64,000 bases of DNA from Micavibrio_A sp964539025 (lineage in GTDB: Bacteria > Pseudomonadota > Alphaproteobacteria > Micavibrionales > Micavibrionaceae). Below are positions 42,351 to 49,773 of this stretch, piece after piece. The first letter of the stretch is position 1, and each line of letters opens with the position of its first letter. Below the pieces are notes generated by a model. That model had not been told where the DNA came from, made no database searches, and worked only from the letters and a program-made list of their open reading frames with translations. The position numbers and the translations under genes were made by a program. The DNA lies in NCBI GenBank assembly GCA_964539025.1, contig CAZIFA010000001.1, forward strand, positions 434,001-498,000, written 5' to 3'.

Positions 42351-42550
42351 AGCCCAGTCAACCAAGGGTGTTGGCTGGGGCTTTGTAACCTCTAACTGAG
42401 GCGGCTGACATCAGCCGCAATGATGTCGCTTCTCGGCCTATGGCCGGGGGCGGCGCTCATGTCCAAGTCGCTTGCGGCCAAAAGGTGCTGGCTGCACCTC
42501 AGTGCGGTTACAAACTCCCGGCCACCAGAAGCCCTGCTGGTGGCTTTTTG
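42351..42550 (+). ncRNA. Unidentified highly structured RNA with own promoter and terminator
   Basis: About 195 nt and visibly GC-richer than its surroundings. 5' hairpin: 42351-42362 with 42370-42382. A closing helix joins the two ends: TTTGTAACC (42382-42390) with GGTTACAAA (42506-42514), then after a small internal loop ACTGAG (42395-42400) with CTCAGT (42498-42503). Inside are hairpins GCGGCTG/CAGCCGC (42401-42418), CGGCC/GGCCG (42434-42446) and GGTGC/GCACC (42484-42498). The end is a strong terminator. No reading frame fits. It does not match any RNA class I know; no reverse transcriptase or Cas gene is near. Confidence 0.7.
42521..42549 (+). terminator. Rho-independent terminator of the structured RNA
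   Basis: GCCACCAG (42521-42528) pairs perfectly with CTGGTGGC (42537-42544), followed by T-runs. It is only 27 bases before the next ATG, so the downstream gene needs read-through or another start. Confidence 0.9.
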
Positions 42551-42576
42551 TTTTTTTGCAATTTGGGAGAAAGAAT

Positions 42577-43017
42577 ATGAGTGAAACTATCAATAGTGAT
42601 CCGGTTATTTCAACAGCACGAATTTTCGCGGGATTCTGTAGCTTTCTCTTCCCTGGATTGGGGCAACTGCTTTTAGATCAAATAAAGTTTGCGACCCTTT
42701 GTTTTTGCCTTTCTGTACCGGTATGGTTCGTTGCAAGTTTTTTGATCGCTTTAGGGTTGGATGATTCTTCGCAACTTATTCTCTTTCTGGGGATTGTAAT
42801 GGCTTTAAGCCCCAATGTCGTTTCTGCATATTTTGCAGCAAATGGTCATAAATCTAAAATGACTCAAATCACCTTAGATAGAAATGCTGATATGGGTCCG
42901 GATGATAAGCAAAAGTTCGGTTTTGAAGATTATGCCTCCTACCAAAACTGGTGCGTAGAAAATGGCAATGAGCCTATGTCACCTAAGCAGTTTGATGATA
43001 CTTTTGGAAAAAATTGA
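42577..43017 (+). CDS. Small membrane protein of the element
   Basis: 146 residues from ATG 42577, with GGGAGAAAG upstream. An N-terminal polar part is followed by hydrophobic segments at about 13-31, 36-62 and 68-89 (the FPGLGQLLLDQ motif is like TM2/DUF5683-type small membrane proteins). The C-terminal third is soluble and acidic (GFEDYASYQNWCVENGNEPMSPKQFDDTFG). The function is unknown. It directly follows the terminator of the structured RNA, so its expression may be tied to that RNA. Confidence 0.65.
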   Translation: MSETINSDPVISTARIFAGFCSFLFPGLGQLLLDQIKFATLCFCLSVPVWFVASFLIALGLDDSSQLILFLGIVMALSPNVVSAYFAANGHKSKMTQITLDRNADMGPDDKQKFGFEDYASYQNWCVENGNEPMSPKQFDDTFGKN

Positions 43018-43320
43018 AACGGTTCTTTAAAAGCAAACGATTCACGCACTCTCTGGGGTGGAATGAGCCTTTTTGACAAGCATGGCCGCAGAAAAACATA
43101 CCACCCTTATTCTTGGGCAGGACTGATTCACTAAAAATGGCGGCAACGTTCCGGCTGCAGCCACGCTGCAGCGGTTGATGGATGGCTTGCGATTACATAT
43201 TGAGGGTGTGGGCGGGATCTGATATAAAAGAGATCGAATAAGTAGGTTGTTTTTACAGCTTATTTTCGTAATGGGTTGCGTCCTTTAAAGTCAGTGTTGG
43301 TCTTGCGGGACCTGTGGCTG
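43018..43320. other. Gene-free right end of the element
   Basis: 303 bases between the membrane protein gene and attR. There is no credible reading frame. A short palindrome CTGCAGCCACGCTGCAG lies near 43158-43174. Otherwise I see nothing definite. Confidence 0.55.
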
Positions 43321-43372
43321 ACTTGCATGGGGTGCAAGGGGTCGCAAGTTCAAATCTTGTCACCCCGACCAT
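43321..43372 (+). repeat. attR: 52-base copy of the tRNA-Pro 3' end
   Basis: Identical to 27688-27739. It contains only the anticodon arm to CCA and lacks the 5' half, so it is not a working tRNA; it marks the right border of the element. Confidence 0.92.
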
Positions 43373-43373
43373 C

Positions 43374-43452
43374 CGCCTTCGCTTCGCTACGGCGTGATTA
43401 ACGCCGGAGCGTTAGAGAAGCGGATGTCACGCCGAAACGTAGTGAAGGCGGA
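43374..43452. repeat. Large branched palindrome before the GIY-YIG gene
   Basis: The outer arms CCGCCTTCGCTTCGCTACGG and its imperfect complement (43430-43452) enclose GGCGTGA/TCACGCC and an inner hairpin AACGCcggaGCGTT. It starts right after attR, so in the element-free state it would touch the tRNA 3' end. Confidence 0.75.
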
Positions 43453-43456
43453 CTTC

Positions 43457-43696
43457 ATGAAATATGTTTATATGCTGAACAGCATCAATCATCCCGATAG
43501 ATATTACACCGGCTGCACTCTCGATCTAAAAAGACGCATCGAAGAACACAATGCAGGCGAATCCAGTCATACCCGCAAATTTATTCAGTGGAAGCTTGTT
43601 GGCTATTTAGCCTTCGATGATTACGAAAAGGCGGATAAATTTGAAGCCTATTTAAAGACAGCTTCGGGAAGAAGTTTTGCCAAACGCCATTTTTAG
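43457..43696 (+). CDS. GIY-YIG domain endonuclease-like protein
   Basis: 79 residues from ATG 43457 (MKYVYMLNS); a longer frame from 43394 would cross the palindrome. The GIY-YIG domain is short and complete: YVYMLNS...RYYTGCTLDLKRRIEEHNAG, then HTRKFIQWKLVGYLAF and the end EAYLKTASGRSFAKRHF. It is of the UvrC/URI-like small stand-alone type. Genes of this type often stand next to palindromes and tRNA genes, and may be mobile or derived from mobile nucleases. The role here is unknown. Confidence 0.85.
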   Translation: MKYVYMLNSINHPDRYYTGCTLDLKRRIEEHNAGESSHTRKFIQWKLVGYLAFDDYEKADKFEAYLKTASGRSFAKRHF

Positions 43697-43775
43697 TTCG
43701 ATTGGCAAAATAAGCCTTAAAACTCATGGTTTAGGCATAGCATAAGAGGGGCCTTTACCCTTATAATTCAACACC

Positions 43776-45089
43776 ATGGTTTATACCGAAATTATTATCA
43801 TTTTTATCCTGCTTTTGATTAACGCCTATTTTGCGCTGTCGGAAATCGCCATCGTGTCCGCCAGCAAGCCGATGCTCAAACATATGGCAAAGCAGGGGAA
43901 CAAGAAGGCCGAGATCGCTCTGTCGCTGGCGGAAAATCCCGGGCGGTTTTTATCGACTGTGCAAGTCGGCATTACATCTGTCGGGATTCTGGCGGGAGCC
44001 TACGGCGGCGCGACGATTGCCGAAAAGATCGCGCCAAAGCTCGATGAATTTGCGTTTATCAATCCGTATGGCGAGAGCGTGGCCGTCGCCATCATCGTCA
44101 CGGCTATAACATATTTTTCCGTCGTCATCGGCGAATTGATACCCAAGCGCGTGGGGCTTCGTCACGCAGAGAAGATTGCAACGATGGTGGCGCGTCCTAT
44201 GGTGGCGTTGTCATGGATCGCGCATCCGATCGTCGTCGTGCTGGAAGTGTCGGGCAATATCCTGATGAAAATCATGGGTATCTTCAACGATAGCGCAGAT
44301 GAGGTCAGTGAGGAAGAATTCAAGGCGATTTTGAGCGAGGGCGCGGACAGCGGCGTGATAGAGAAGAGCGAACATGAGATGCTTCAGCGCGTCATCCGCC
44401 TTGACGACCGCGACGTTAAATCGATCATGACGCACAGAACCGAAGTTGTGTTTATCGATATCAACGACACGGTCGACGAAATTCGCAAGAAAGTGCATGA
44501 GGCGGGCCATTCAAGATATCCCGTCGTTGACGGCAACCCGGATGAGCTCAAAGGAATCGTGCAGGCAAAGGAGTTGCTCGACACAGCGTTGACCACCGCA
44601 GGGGAGTTGAATGTTCTTTCGCATGTGAAGGACGTGATGATTTTGCCGGAAAGCGCGTCGTGTTTGCAGGCGCTCGAAAGCTTCAAGAAAAACCACATCA
44701 ACCTGATCGTGATCGTCGATGAATATGGCAGCACGCAGGGAATCGTGACGCATTCGGATATTCTTGAGGCCATCGTCGGCGTTCTGCCATCGAACTATGA
44801 TCATGATGATCAATTGAAGATCACGCAGCGGTCCGATGGATCGTGGCTGGTGGATGGACGCACGCCGATTGAGGAAATTCACTTATCCATCGGGCTCGAT
44901 CAGATCAGTGCGGACGAGGATTTCGACACGATCGCAGGTTACGTTCTGGAACATCTGCGCCGCACGCCCAAGGAAGGCGCGCGGTTCGAGGCGTTCAATC
45001 ACCGTTTCGAAATCGTCGATATGGATGGGCATCGGATTGATAAAATTTTGATTATGAAGATTGCGCCATCGGCGGAAGATATAGATTAA
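43776..45089 (+). CDS. CNNM/CorC-type membrane protein (HlyC/CorC family, DUF21-CBS)
   Basis: 437 residues. An N-terminal DUF21 membrane domain with about three to four helices (residues 1-160, with VQVGITSVGILAGAYGG and the ELIPKRVGLRHAEKIA motif), two CBS domains (about 205-330, IMTHRTEVVFIDINDTVDEI; VIVDEYGSTQGIVTHSDILEAIVG), and a C-terminal CorC_HlyC domain (DGSWLVDGRTPIEEIH). Members export or control magnesium and other divalent ions. The old name hemolysin does not imply a toxin. It stands alone. Confidence 0.9.
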   Translation: MVYTEIIIIFILLLINAYFALSEIAIVSASKPMLKHMAKQGNKKAEIALSLAENPGRFLSTVQVGITSVGILAGAYGGATIAEKIAPKLDEFAFINPYGESVAVAIIVTAITYFSVVIGELIPKRVGLRHAEKIATMVARPMVALSWIAHPIVVVLEVSGNILMKIMGIFNDSADEVSEEEFKAILSEGADSGVIEKSEHEMLQRVIRLDDRDVKSIMTHRTEVVFIDINDTVDEIRKKVHEAGHSRYPVVDGNPDELKGIVQAKELLDTALTTAGELNVLSHVKDVMILPESASCLQALESFKKNHINLIVIVDEYGSTQGIVTHSDILEAIVGVLPSNYDHDDQLKITQRSDGSWLVDGRTPIEEIHLSIGLDQISADEDFDTIAGYVLEHLRRTPKEGARFEAFNHRFEIVDMDGHRIDKILIMKIAPSAEDID

Positions 45090-45154
45090 GCCTTTGTTTT
45101 AGCCTTAAATTAATATCTTTACATAATTTTATTGGCTGTGCTACGGTGCCGTTC

Positions 45155-45868
45155 ATGTTCGAACACCGTGTACAAAAGCTGTTATATCCCCATGGCAAAA
45201 CGATTGCCGACACGGCCATTTTCATGCCGCAGACGATGCGCGATGGGCTTCATAAATTATTTTCATTCGCGCCTAGCGGTGATTGGGATTTAGAAGGCGA
45301 TGCCTTCTTAAAGGGCTTTCGTGAGTTTGGCGAACATGTTCAAGAACAAAATCTTTGCCGTATTTCGCGGTATTTTTACAACGAAGCTTTGGGCGATGGA
45401 TCTTTCCTAGAAGCGATAACGCCTATCGATAAGGCATTGGAAACCGCCTATTTCATAAACGATCAGTTGTCGGACAATCCGGAAATCAGAACCATCGTTC
45501 CCGTCGGCATCAAACATGCCGTTGAAACGCACGATCCACGCAAGGATGATCTTCAAAGAGTTGAAGATAGGGATACGTTGGGATGGTTCGATCTGGAAGG
45601 CCCGGCCATGATTTTCTTTAACAGCGGCAGTCTGGGCAGAAAAGTCGGCTATGTGTTCGACTTAATAGATCTCCCATGCGTCGATGAAAATTTGAATTAT
45701 GTGATGCGCTCAGGGCGAACAGTCTCTGAGCAAGTCAAAAAGATGGAGCTTCTGGCACAGGCGTGGAAGACGAATGTTGTATGCAAAAAGGCCAATGACT
45801 TTGAGATTAAGGTGACGCCATCGCTTGAGGTCATCCGCACACCAGTCGCGTCGTATGTCGGGCCGTAA
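45155..45868 (+). CDS. Unknown protein
   Basis: 237 residues from ATG 45155 (GTG 45146 is an alternative; no clear ribosome binding site before either). I do not recognise the family. It is soluble, without signal peptide or membrane segment, rich in D and E, with segments FREFGEHVQEQNLCRISRYF and GWFDLEGPAMIFFNSGSLGRKVGYVFDLIDLPCVDE. No catalytic motif can be named. It is alone between the CNNM protein gene and a repeat region before rplM. Confidence 0.7.
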   Translation: MFEHRVQKLLYPHGKTIADTAIFMPQTMRDGLHKLFSFAPSGDWDLEGDAFLKGFREFGEHVQEQNLCRISRYFYNEALGDGSFLEAITPIDKALETAYFINDQLSDNPEIRTIVPVGIKHAVETHDPRKDDLQRVEDRDTLGWFDLEGPAMIFFNSGSLGRKVGYVFDLIDLPCVDENLNYVMRSGRTVSEQVKKMELLAQAWKTNVVCKKANDFEIKVTPSLEVIRTPVASYVGP

Positions 45869-45899
45869 TTATTTCAATTAGAAAATAGTGATTCCTCTT

Positions 45900-45994
45900 G
45901 TCATCCCGAGCGTAGTCGAGGGATCTTTTCAAACAGGCGAGGGCATAGATCCCTCCACTGTCCCCGGCTTTCGCCGGGGTTCGGTCGGGATGAC
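45900..45994. repeat. Intergenic palindromic repeat, GTCATCCCGAGCG subtype (second copy)
   Basis: 95 bases from GTCATCCCGAGCGTAGTCGA to CGGGATGAC, very close to the copy at 26152-26248; the middle hairpin CCCCGGCTTTCGCCGGGG is conserved. Confidence 0.85.
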
Positions 45995-46105
45995 GTTCAG
46001 GTTCTGGCGGCCACGAGTTTCATTATAAACCAACGGGTTAGGCGCAAAATGGTGCGCGGCCATATACGGTATTATAATACCATACCCATAAAGTGCTGTT
46101 TTTCA

Positions 46106-46135
46106 TTGACGAAAAGGGGCGGCATAGCGCATAAC
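46106..46135 (+). promoter_or_regulatory. Promoter candidate of rplM-rpsI
   Basis: TTGACG (46106-46111), 18 bases, CATAAC (46130-46135), about 33 bases before the rplM start. Confidence 0.45.
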
Positions 46136-46167
46136 ACCGCCAGCATTTAACAAAAGGAAACCTACCA

Positions 46168-46626
46168 ATGACATACTCCGCAAAAGCGGCAGATATTCAA
46201 AAGGACTGGACCCTGATCGACGCCGAAGGTGTTGTTCTGGGACGTCTGGCCTCGATTATCGCCCTGCGTCTGCGCGGCAAACACAAGCCGACCTACACGC
46301 AACACATGGATGATGGCGATAATGTCGTCGTGATCAACGCCGAAAAAGTCCGCATCACAGGCAACAAAGCCAATGCCGATATTTTCTACTGGCACACCGG
46401 TTATCCCGGCGGCATCAAGGGCAAATCCAAAGGCGAAATCCTGGAAGGCAAATATCCTGAACGCGTGATCGAAAAAGCCGTTGAGCGTATGCTCCCGGAA
46501 GGTCCGCTGGGCCGTCAGCAACTCAGAAACCTAAAAGTTTACGCAGGCACGGCTCATCCGCATGAAGCGCAATCGCCCAAGACACTGGACGTTGCCGGCA
46601 TGAACAAAAAGAATAAGAGAGACTAA
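46168..46626 (+). CDS. rplM: 50S ribosomal protein L13
   Basis: 152 residues, ATG 46168 with AAAAGGAAACC upstream. Signatures: KDWTLIDAEGVVLGRLASIIALRLRGKHKPTYTQHMDDGDNVVVINAEKV and the GPLGRQQLRNLKVYAGTAHPHEAQ end. It binds 23S rRNA early in 50S assembly. It is two bases before rpsI and forms the standard rplM-rpsI operon. Confidence 0.97.
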   Translation: MTYSAKAADIQKDWTLIDAEGVVLGRLASIIALRLRGKHKPTYTQHMDDGDNVVVINAEKVRITGNKANADIFYWHTGYPGGIKGKSKGEILEGKYPERVIEKAVERMLPEGPLGRQQLRNLKVYAGTAHPHEAQSPKTLDVAGMNKKNKRD

Positions 46627-46628
46627 TC

Positions 46629-47111
46629 ATGGCTAAAAAAGAAGCAGCAGTACAAGACCTCTCGGATCTCGGCGCAGCCACAACGGCAACCGAAGCAAAA
46701 GCACGTGAGGCAAAAACGGATGCGCAGGGTCGTTCATACGGCACGGGCCGCCGGAAAGAATCCGTTGCACGCGTTTGGGTAAAACGCGGCAAAGGCAAGA
46801 TAATCGTCAACGGCAAGCCGCAAGAACAATATTTCGGCCGCCAGACGCACTTGCTCGTTCTGAACCAGCCGTTCCTCGTCGCGAACCGCGTCGGTGAATT
46901 CGATGTCGAATGCACGGTTGTCGGTGGTGGTTTGTCCGGTCAGGCCGGCGCTATCCGTCACGGCATTTCCCGCGCGCTCGACAGTTTCGAACCCGCGCTG
47001 CACACGCCGCTCAAAAAAGCGGGCTTCCTGACGCGCGATAGCCGTCAGGTCGAGCGTAAAAAGGTCGGCCGTCACAAGGCTCGTCGTTCCAAGCAGTGGG
47101 CGAAGCGTTAA
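46629..47111 (+). CDS. rpsI: 30S ribosomal protein S9
   Basis: 160 residues, with an N-terminal extension of about 35 residues (EAAVQDLSDLGAATTATEA) as is common in alphaproteobacteria. The core is typical: YGTGRRKESVARVWVKRGKGKIIVNG, GQAGAIRHGISRAL and the C-terminal tail RHKARRSKQWAKR, whose last Lys-Arg reaches the ribosomal P site. A repeat and a terminator follow. Confidence 0.97.
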   Translation: MAKKEAAVQDLSDLGAATTATEAKAREAKTDAQGRSYGTGRRKESVARVWVKRGKGKIIVNGKPQEQYFGRQTHLLVLNQPFLVANRVGEFDVECTVVGGGLSGQAGAIRHGISRALDSFEPALHTPLKKAGFLTRDSRQVERKKVGRHKARRSKQWAKR

Positions 47112-47119
47112 TCCGATTT

Positions 47120-47144
47120 GTCATGCCCGCGAAGGCGGGCATCC
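47120..47144. repeat. Short palindromic repeat (GTCATGCCCGCGAAGGCGGG)
   Basis: A 25-base member of the intergenic repeat class, directly after rpsI. Confidence 0.65.
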
Positions 47145-47160
47145 GGAAAGAAATCATGTC

Positions 47161-47190
47161 AGCGGGCCCAAAATGGCCCGCTGTCTTTTT
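47161..47190 (+). terminator. Rho-independent terminator of rplM-rpsI
   Basis: AGCGGGCC (47161-47168) pairs perfectly with GGCCCGCT (47175-47182), then GTCTTTTT. Confidence 0.92.
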
Positions 47191-47194
47191 ATGC

Positions 47195-47261
47195 CAGACC
47201 CCCGCCTGCGCGGGGGTGACAAGGAAGCGGCGGGGGTGACAAGGAGGAGGCGGAGGTGACA
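47195..47261. repeat. Palindromic repeat with degenerate tandem GGGGGTGACAAGG tail
   Basis: AGACCCCCGCCTGCGCGGGG then GTGAC, followed by two decaying tandem copies of the right end (to 47261). The tail suggests slippage or partial duplication. Confidence 0.6.
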
Positions 47262-47336
47262 GTGTTAAGACTGGTTTTTTTTGGCGTGGTTGTAAGGAAA
47301 CGCCTATGGTTTTTGTAGAAACGCTTGGGGATTCGC

Positions 47337-47552
47337 ATGAATAAATTGGGTGCCTGTGTCGTAGTTTTTACGATAGTGAGTGTGAGCACAGTGGGTGGTT
47401 TGGATTCTGGTTTCCCGAAAGAAACGCAAGACGCGACCAGATGGGTTCAAGACAAGGTTTATAAAGCAACTCGCCCTGTGGCCGGCAATGCTCTCATTGA
47501 ATGGAGCGCCGAGTGGCGACGCAATCACGAGCCAGTGGTGATCTCGCCATAG
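47337..47552 (+). CDS. Unknown small protein with N-terminal hydrophobic segment
   Basis: 71 residues from ATG 47337; a TTG at 47325 is possible. The first about 22 residues (KLGACVVVFTIVSVSTVGG) form a signal peptide or membrane anchor. The rest is polar (FPKETQDATRWVQDKVYKAT, then NALIEWSAEWRRNHEP). No family is recognised. A second gene of similar plan follows at 47674, which supports that it is real; coding status is otherwise only moderately sure. Confidence 0.5.
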   Translation: MNKLGACVVVFTIVSVSTVGGLDSGFPKETQDATRWVQDKVYKATRPVAGNALIEWSAEWRRNHEPVVISP

Positions 47553-47673
47553 CCATTCCGGCTTTAACCATTTTTTCCTTTATATTTTAGAGGGCTGGCC
47601 CCGCTACGTCGGCATTTTTGACATAATCATTAAATCTCTGTAAGGTTAGGGCAGGTAAATAACGGAGGGTTTT

Positions 47674-47949
47674 ATGAAGCTACCATTCAGTAGAGCTGTT
47701 GTTACTGGTGTTGCTGGTGTTGCGGCACTGGGTATAGGCTTGGGTGCTGCTTACCTAGACACGGCTAAGGATCATATCTTGCGTACGCCTTTCAAAGAGA
47801 GTGCTCTTGGAAAAGTCTTTCAGTTCGGCGAAGGGTATGTCGCTTTTTGGGATTCGTTTCTGCGTGTAGCAAAAGAGCGTGGAGAAATCAGCGGTTCGCC
47901 AGAAATATATAAGCCGAAAGAAGGGCCTCAACAAATAGGGCCGCGATAA
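47674..47949 (+). CDS. Unknown small membrane-anchored protein
   Basis: 91 residues, ATG 47674 with GGAGGG close upstream. A glycine/alanine-rich hydrophobic segment (about residues 9-30, VTGVAGVAALGIGLGAAYL) is followed by a polar region (KDHILRTPFKESALGKVFQF, FWDSFLRVAKERGEISGS). No family is recognised. The good ribosome binding site and a terminator at 47956 speak for a real, monocistronic gene. Confidence 0.65.
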   Translation: MKLPFSRAVVTGVAGVAALGIGLGAAYLDTAKDHILRTPFKESALGKVFQFGEGYVAFWDSFLRVAKERGEISGSPEIYKPKEGPQQIGPR

Positions 47950-47955
47950 CTTTCA

Positions 47956-47984
47956 AGAAGGCGCCCTTCGCGGGCGCTTTTTAG
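47956..47984 (+). terminator. Terminator after the 91-residue protein gene
   Basis: GCGCCC and GGGCGC pair over a short loop (TTCGC), followed by TTTTTAG. Confidence 0.8.
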
Positions 47985-48000
47985 TTATCAGGGAAATATC

Positions 48001-48567
48001 ATGCACCGCGGTTATATAGCATCAGGCATCGAGGTTGACGCGAAACTGCTGGCGCAAAAGATGCGCGGGTTTGTCAAGGTTATCGCCGCATATAATCAAG
48101 ACATCATAGACCGTACGGAAAAGCAGACATCGTTGTTTCGTGAAGTGGCAAAGCCACAGGTTGTCGTGTTGAGTCAAATCGTCGAACGATTCCAACTCAC
48201 CGATGAGAACAGCATTCTGGACGAGCTGCACCAGTTATACCGTCATTACAATCTTTCACAGGAAAACCGGGGGCAGTCGTTTCATGGCAATCTGACCAGA
48301 GGGCAAAGCGCGCGGTTTGCCGCGCTCGTCAACCAAACTTACAGCGATAGCAGACCCGCCGATTTTATCGCGCGGAGACACGCGACCGACCGGGCGCATG
48401 AGGTGATGTTAAATTTCATCGAGACGGCGGCGTTGCACGCGCGGGGTTCCTTTGGATGCGGTGTCGAACTTCGTGAGCTTATGGCCGTGCTGTTCCATCA
48501 TGGGGAAGCGCAAAGGACCGGGCGAGGCCTCGACAAAGTGGTTCAATTTCCGTTTGATAGAAAATAA
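48001..48567 (+). CDS. Unknown protein
   Basis: 188 residues, ATG 48001. I do not recognise the family. It looks mostly helical and soluble, with heptad-like stretches (AAYNQDIIDRTEKQTSLFRE, ILDELHQLYRHYNLSQENRG) and a C-terminal part with GCGVELRELMAVLFHHGE. There is no signal peptide. It has a start directly after a terminator and its own terminator at 48594, so it is transcribed alone. Confidence 0.65.
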   Translation: MHRGYIASGIEVDAKLLAQKMRGFVKVIAAYNQDIIDRTEKQTSLFREVAKPQVVVLSQIVERFQLTDENSILDELHQLYRHYNLSQENRGQSFHGNLTRGQSARFAALVNQTYSDSRPADFIARRHATDRAHEVMLNFIETAALHARGSFGCGVELRELMAVLFHHGEAQRTGRGLDKVVQFPFDRK

Positions 48568-48593
48568 GGCTTATTACCATATTGAAATTTTTA

Positions 48594-48622
48594 AAAACCA
48601 GCTTAAGGTCAGGCTGGTTTTT
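48594..48622 (+). terminator. Terminator before the aldo/keto reductase gene
   Basis: AAAACCAGC pairs with GCTGGTTTT over a 10-base loop, followed by T residues. Confidence 0.85.
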
Positions 48623-48640
48623 TAATGGAAGGATTTTTTC

Positions 48641-49690
48641 ATGCAATATTCAAAACTCGGTTCCAGCGGATTGAAAATATCACGCGTGTGTCTGGGCACC
48701 ATGACATGGGGCAAGCAGAACACGGAAGACCAAGGCCATGAGCAGATGGATTATGCGGTGGAGCAGGGGATTAATTTCTTTGATACCGCAGAGATGTACG
48801 CCGTGCCGCCATCCGCCGAAACATATGGCAAGACCGAAGAAATCATCGGCACGTGGTTTAAGAAGAGCGGTAAGCGCAAGGACATTATTCTGGCCAGCAA
48901 GGTGGCGGGGCCGGGCAATGCGTGGATACGCGATGGGAAGTCAAAGCTCGATGCCAAGAACATCGCGCTGGCCATCGATGCTTCGTTGAGACGGCTTCAG
49001 ACGGATTATATGGATTTGTACCAGTTGCACTGGCCTAGCCGACCGTATCCGCATTTTGGCAAGAACAATGCGGGCGAGATGGATTTTACGGCAGTTGACG
49101 CCGCGCGCGAGGTTGATGAATTTATTGACGTGCTCGAAGCGCTCGACGAGGCGGTGAAGGCGGGAAAAATCCGTTATGTGGGTTTGTCCAATGACACTGC
49201 GTGGGGGATTATGAAGTATCTGGCTCTCGCCGAAAAATACGGATATCCGCGCATGGCATCCATGCAGGTGGAGTTTAATCTGCTCCGGCGCAGCGATGAT
49301 CCGTATGTCGCGGAAGTTTGCGCGATGGAAGGTGTGGCGTATCTGCCGTGGTCACCGCTGGCGGGCGGTATGCTGACAGGGAAATATCTGAACGGCGCGC
49401 GGCCAAAAGGTTCGCGCTGGTCTATAGATTCGCGCCCGCCGTTTCGTGATACACCGGAAGCCAATCAGGCCGTGAAGGATTATATCGCGATTGCGCAAAA
49501 ATACGGGATGGATGTGTGCCAGATGGCGCTCAAATTCTGTGACAAGCAAAGTTTTGTGACGTCCACCATCATCGGCGCGACGAGCATGGAGCAGTTGAAG
49601 AGCAATATCGCGGCGTTTGATCTCGATCTATCGCCGGAAATAATGACGGATATAGACGCGGTATATCGGAAGTTTCCGATTCCTTATTAA
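48641..49690 (+). CDS. Aldo/keto reductase, Tas-like
   Basis: 349 residues. The family tetrad is visible: Asp and Tyr in NFFDTAEMYAVPP, Lys in ILASKVAGPG and His in LYQLHWPSR. The C-terminal NADPH-binding part reads ATSMEQLKSNIAAFDLDL. The insert near the beginning and the WPSRPYPHFGK stretch are like E. coli Tas, an aldo/keto reductase of unclear physiological substrate. The TIM barrel is full length. It is monocistronic, with a repeat following. Confidence 0.88.
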   Translation: MQYSKLGSSGLKISRVCLGTMTWGKQNTEDQGHEQMDYAVEQGINFFDTAEMYAVPPSAETYGKTEEIIGTWFKKSGKRKDIILASKVAGPGNAWIRDGKSKLDAKNIALAIDASLRRLQTDYMDLYQLHWPSRPYPHFGKNNAGEMDFTAVDAAREVDEFIDVLEALDEAVKAGKIRYVGLSNDTAWGIMKYLALAEKYGYPRMASMQVEFNLLRRSDDPYVAEVCAMEGVAYLPWSPLAGGMLTGKYLNGARPKGSRWSIDSRPPFRDTPEANQAVKDYIAIAQKYGMDVCQMALKFCDKQSFVTSTIIGATSMEQLKSNIAAFDLDLSPEIMTDIDAVYRKFPIPY

Positions 49691-49691
49691 T

Positions 49692-49743
49692 GTCATCTCC
49701 ACCTTGTGCGGGGATCCGGATGTCCGCATAAAGCGGGCATGAC
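49692..49743. repeat. Intergenic palindromic repeat (GTCATCTCC..GGCATGAC)
   Basis: 52 bases, a diverged copy of the repeat class, between the aldo/keto reductase and carbonic anhydrase genes. Confidence 0.65.
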
Positions 49744-49773
49744 AATGACGGGATTAAAGGTTAAACTTCTGCC

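Larger units (their letters stand above)
27688..43372 (+). mobile_element. Integrative genetic element in tRNA-Pro(GGG)
   Basis: About 15.7 kb between two identical 52-base repeats of the tRNA 3' end. Next to the intact tRNA lies a tyrosine integrase; a Prim-Pol/SF3 helicase replication gene and an excisionase-like HTH gene lie near the other end. All genes are on the plus strand and the DNA is visibly richer in A and T than the flanks. No phage capsid, terminase, conjugation or transposase genes are seen. Main cargo is the giant RTX protein at 30466-39300. The design is closest to a P4-like satellite or a replicating integrative element; the class is inference. Confidence 0.9.

Noticed and set aside
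42351..42550. Retron or CRISPR-type guide RNA identity for the structured RNA
   Set aside because: No reverse transcriptase or Cas-like gene lies nearby in the element.
43321..43372. Second tRNA-Pro gene
   Set aside because: Only the 3' part (anticodon arm to CCA) is present; the acceptor 5' strand and D-arm are missing. It is attR.
43776..45089. Hemolysin toxin
   Set aside because: The family name is historical; the DUF21-CBS-CorC_HlyC layout is of ion transport or its control.
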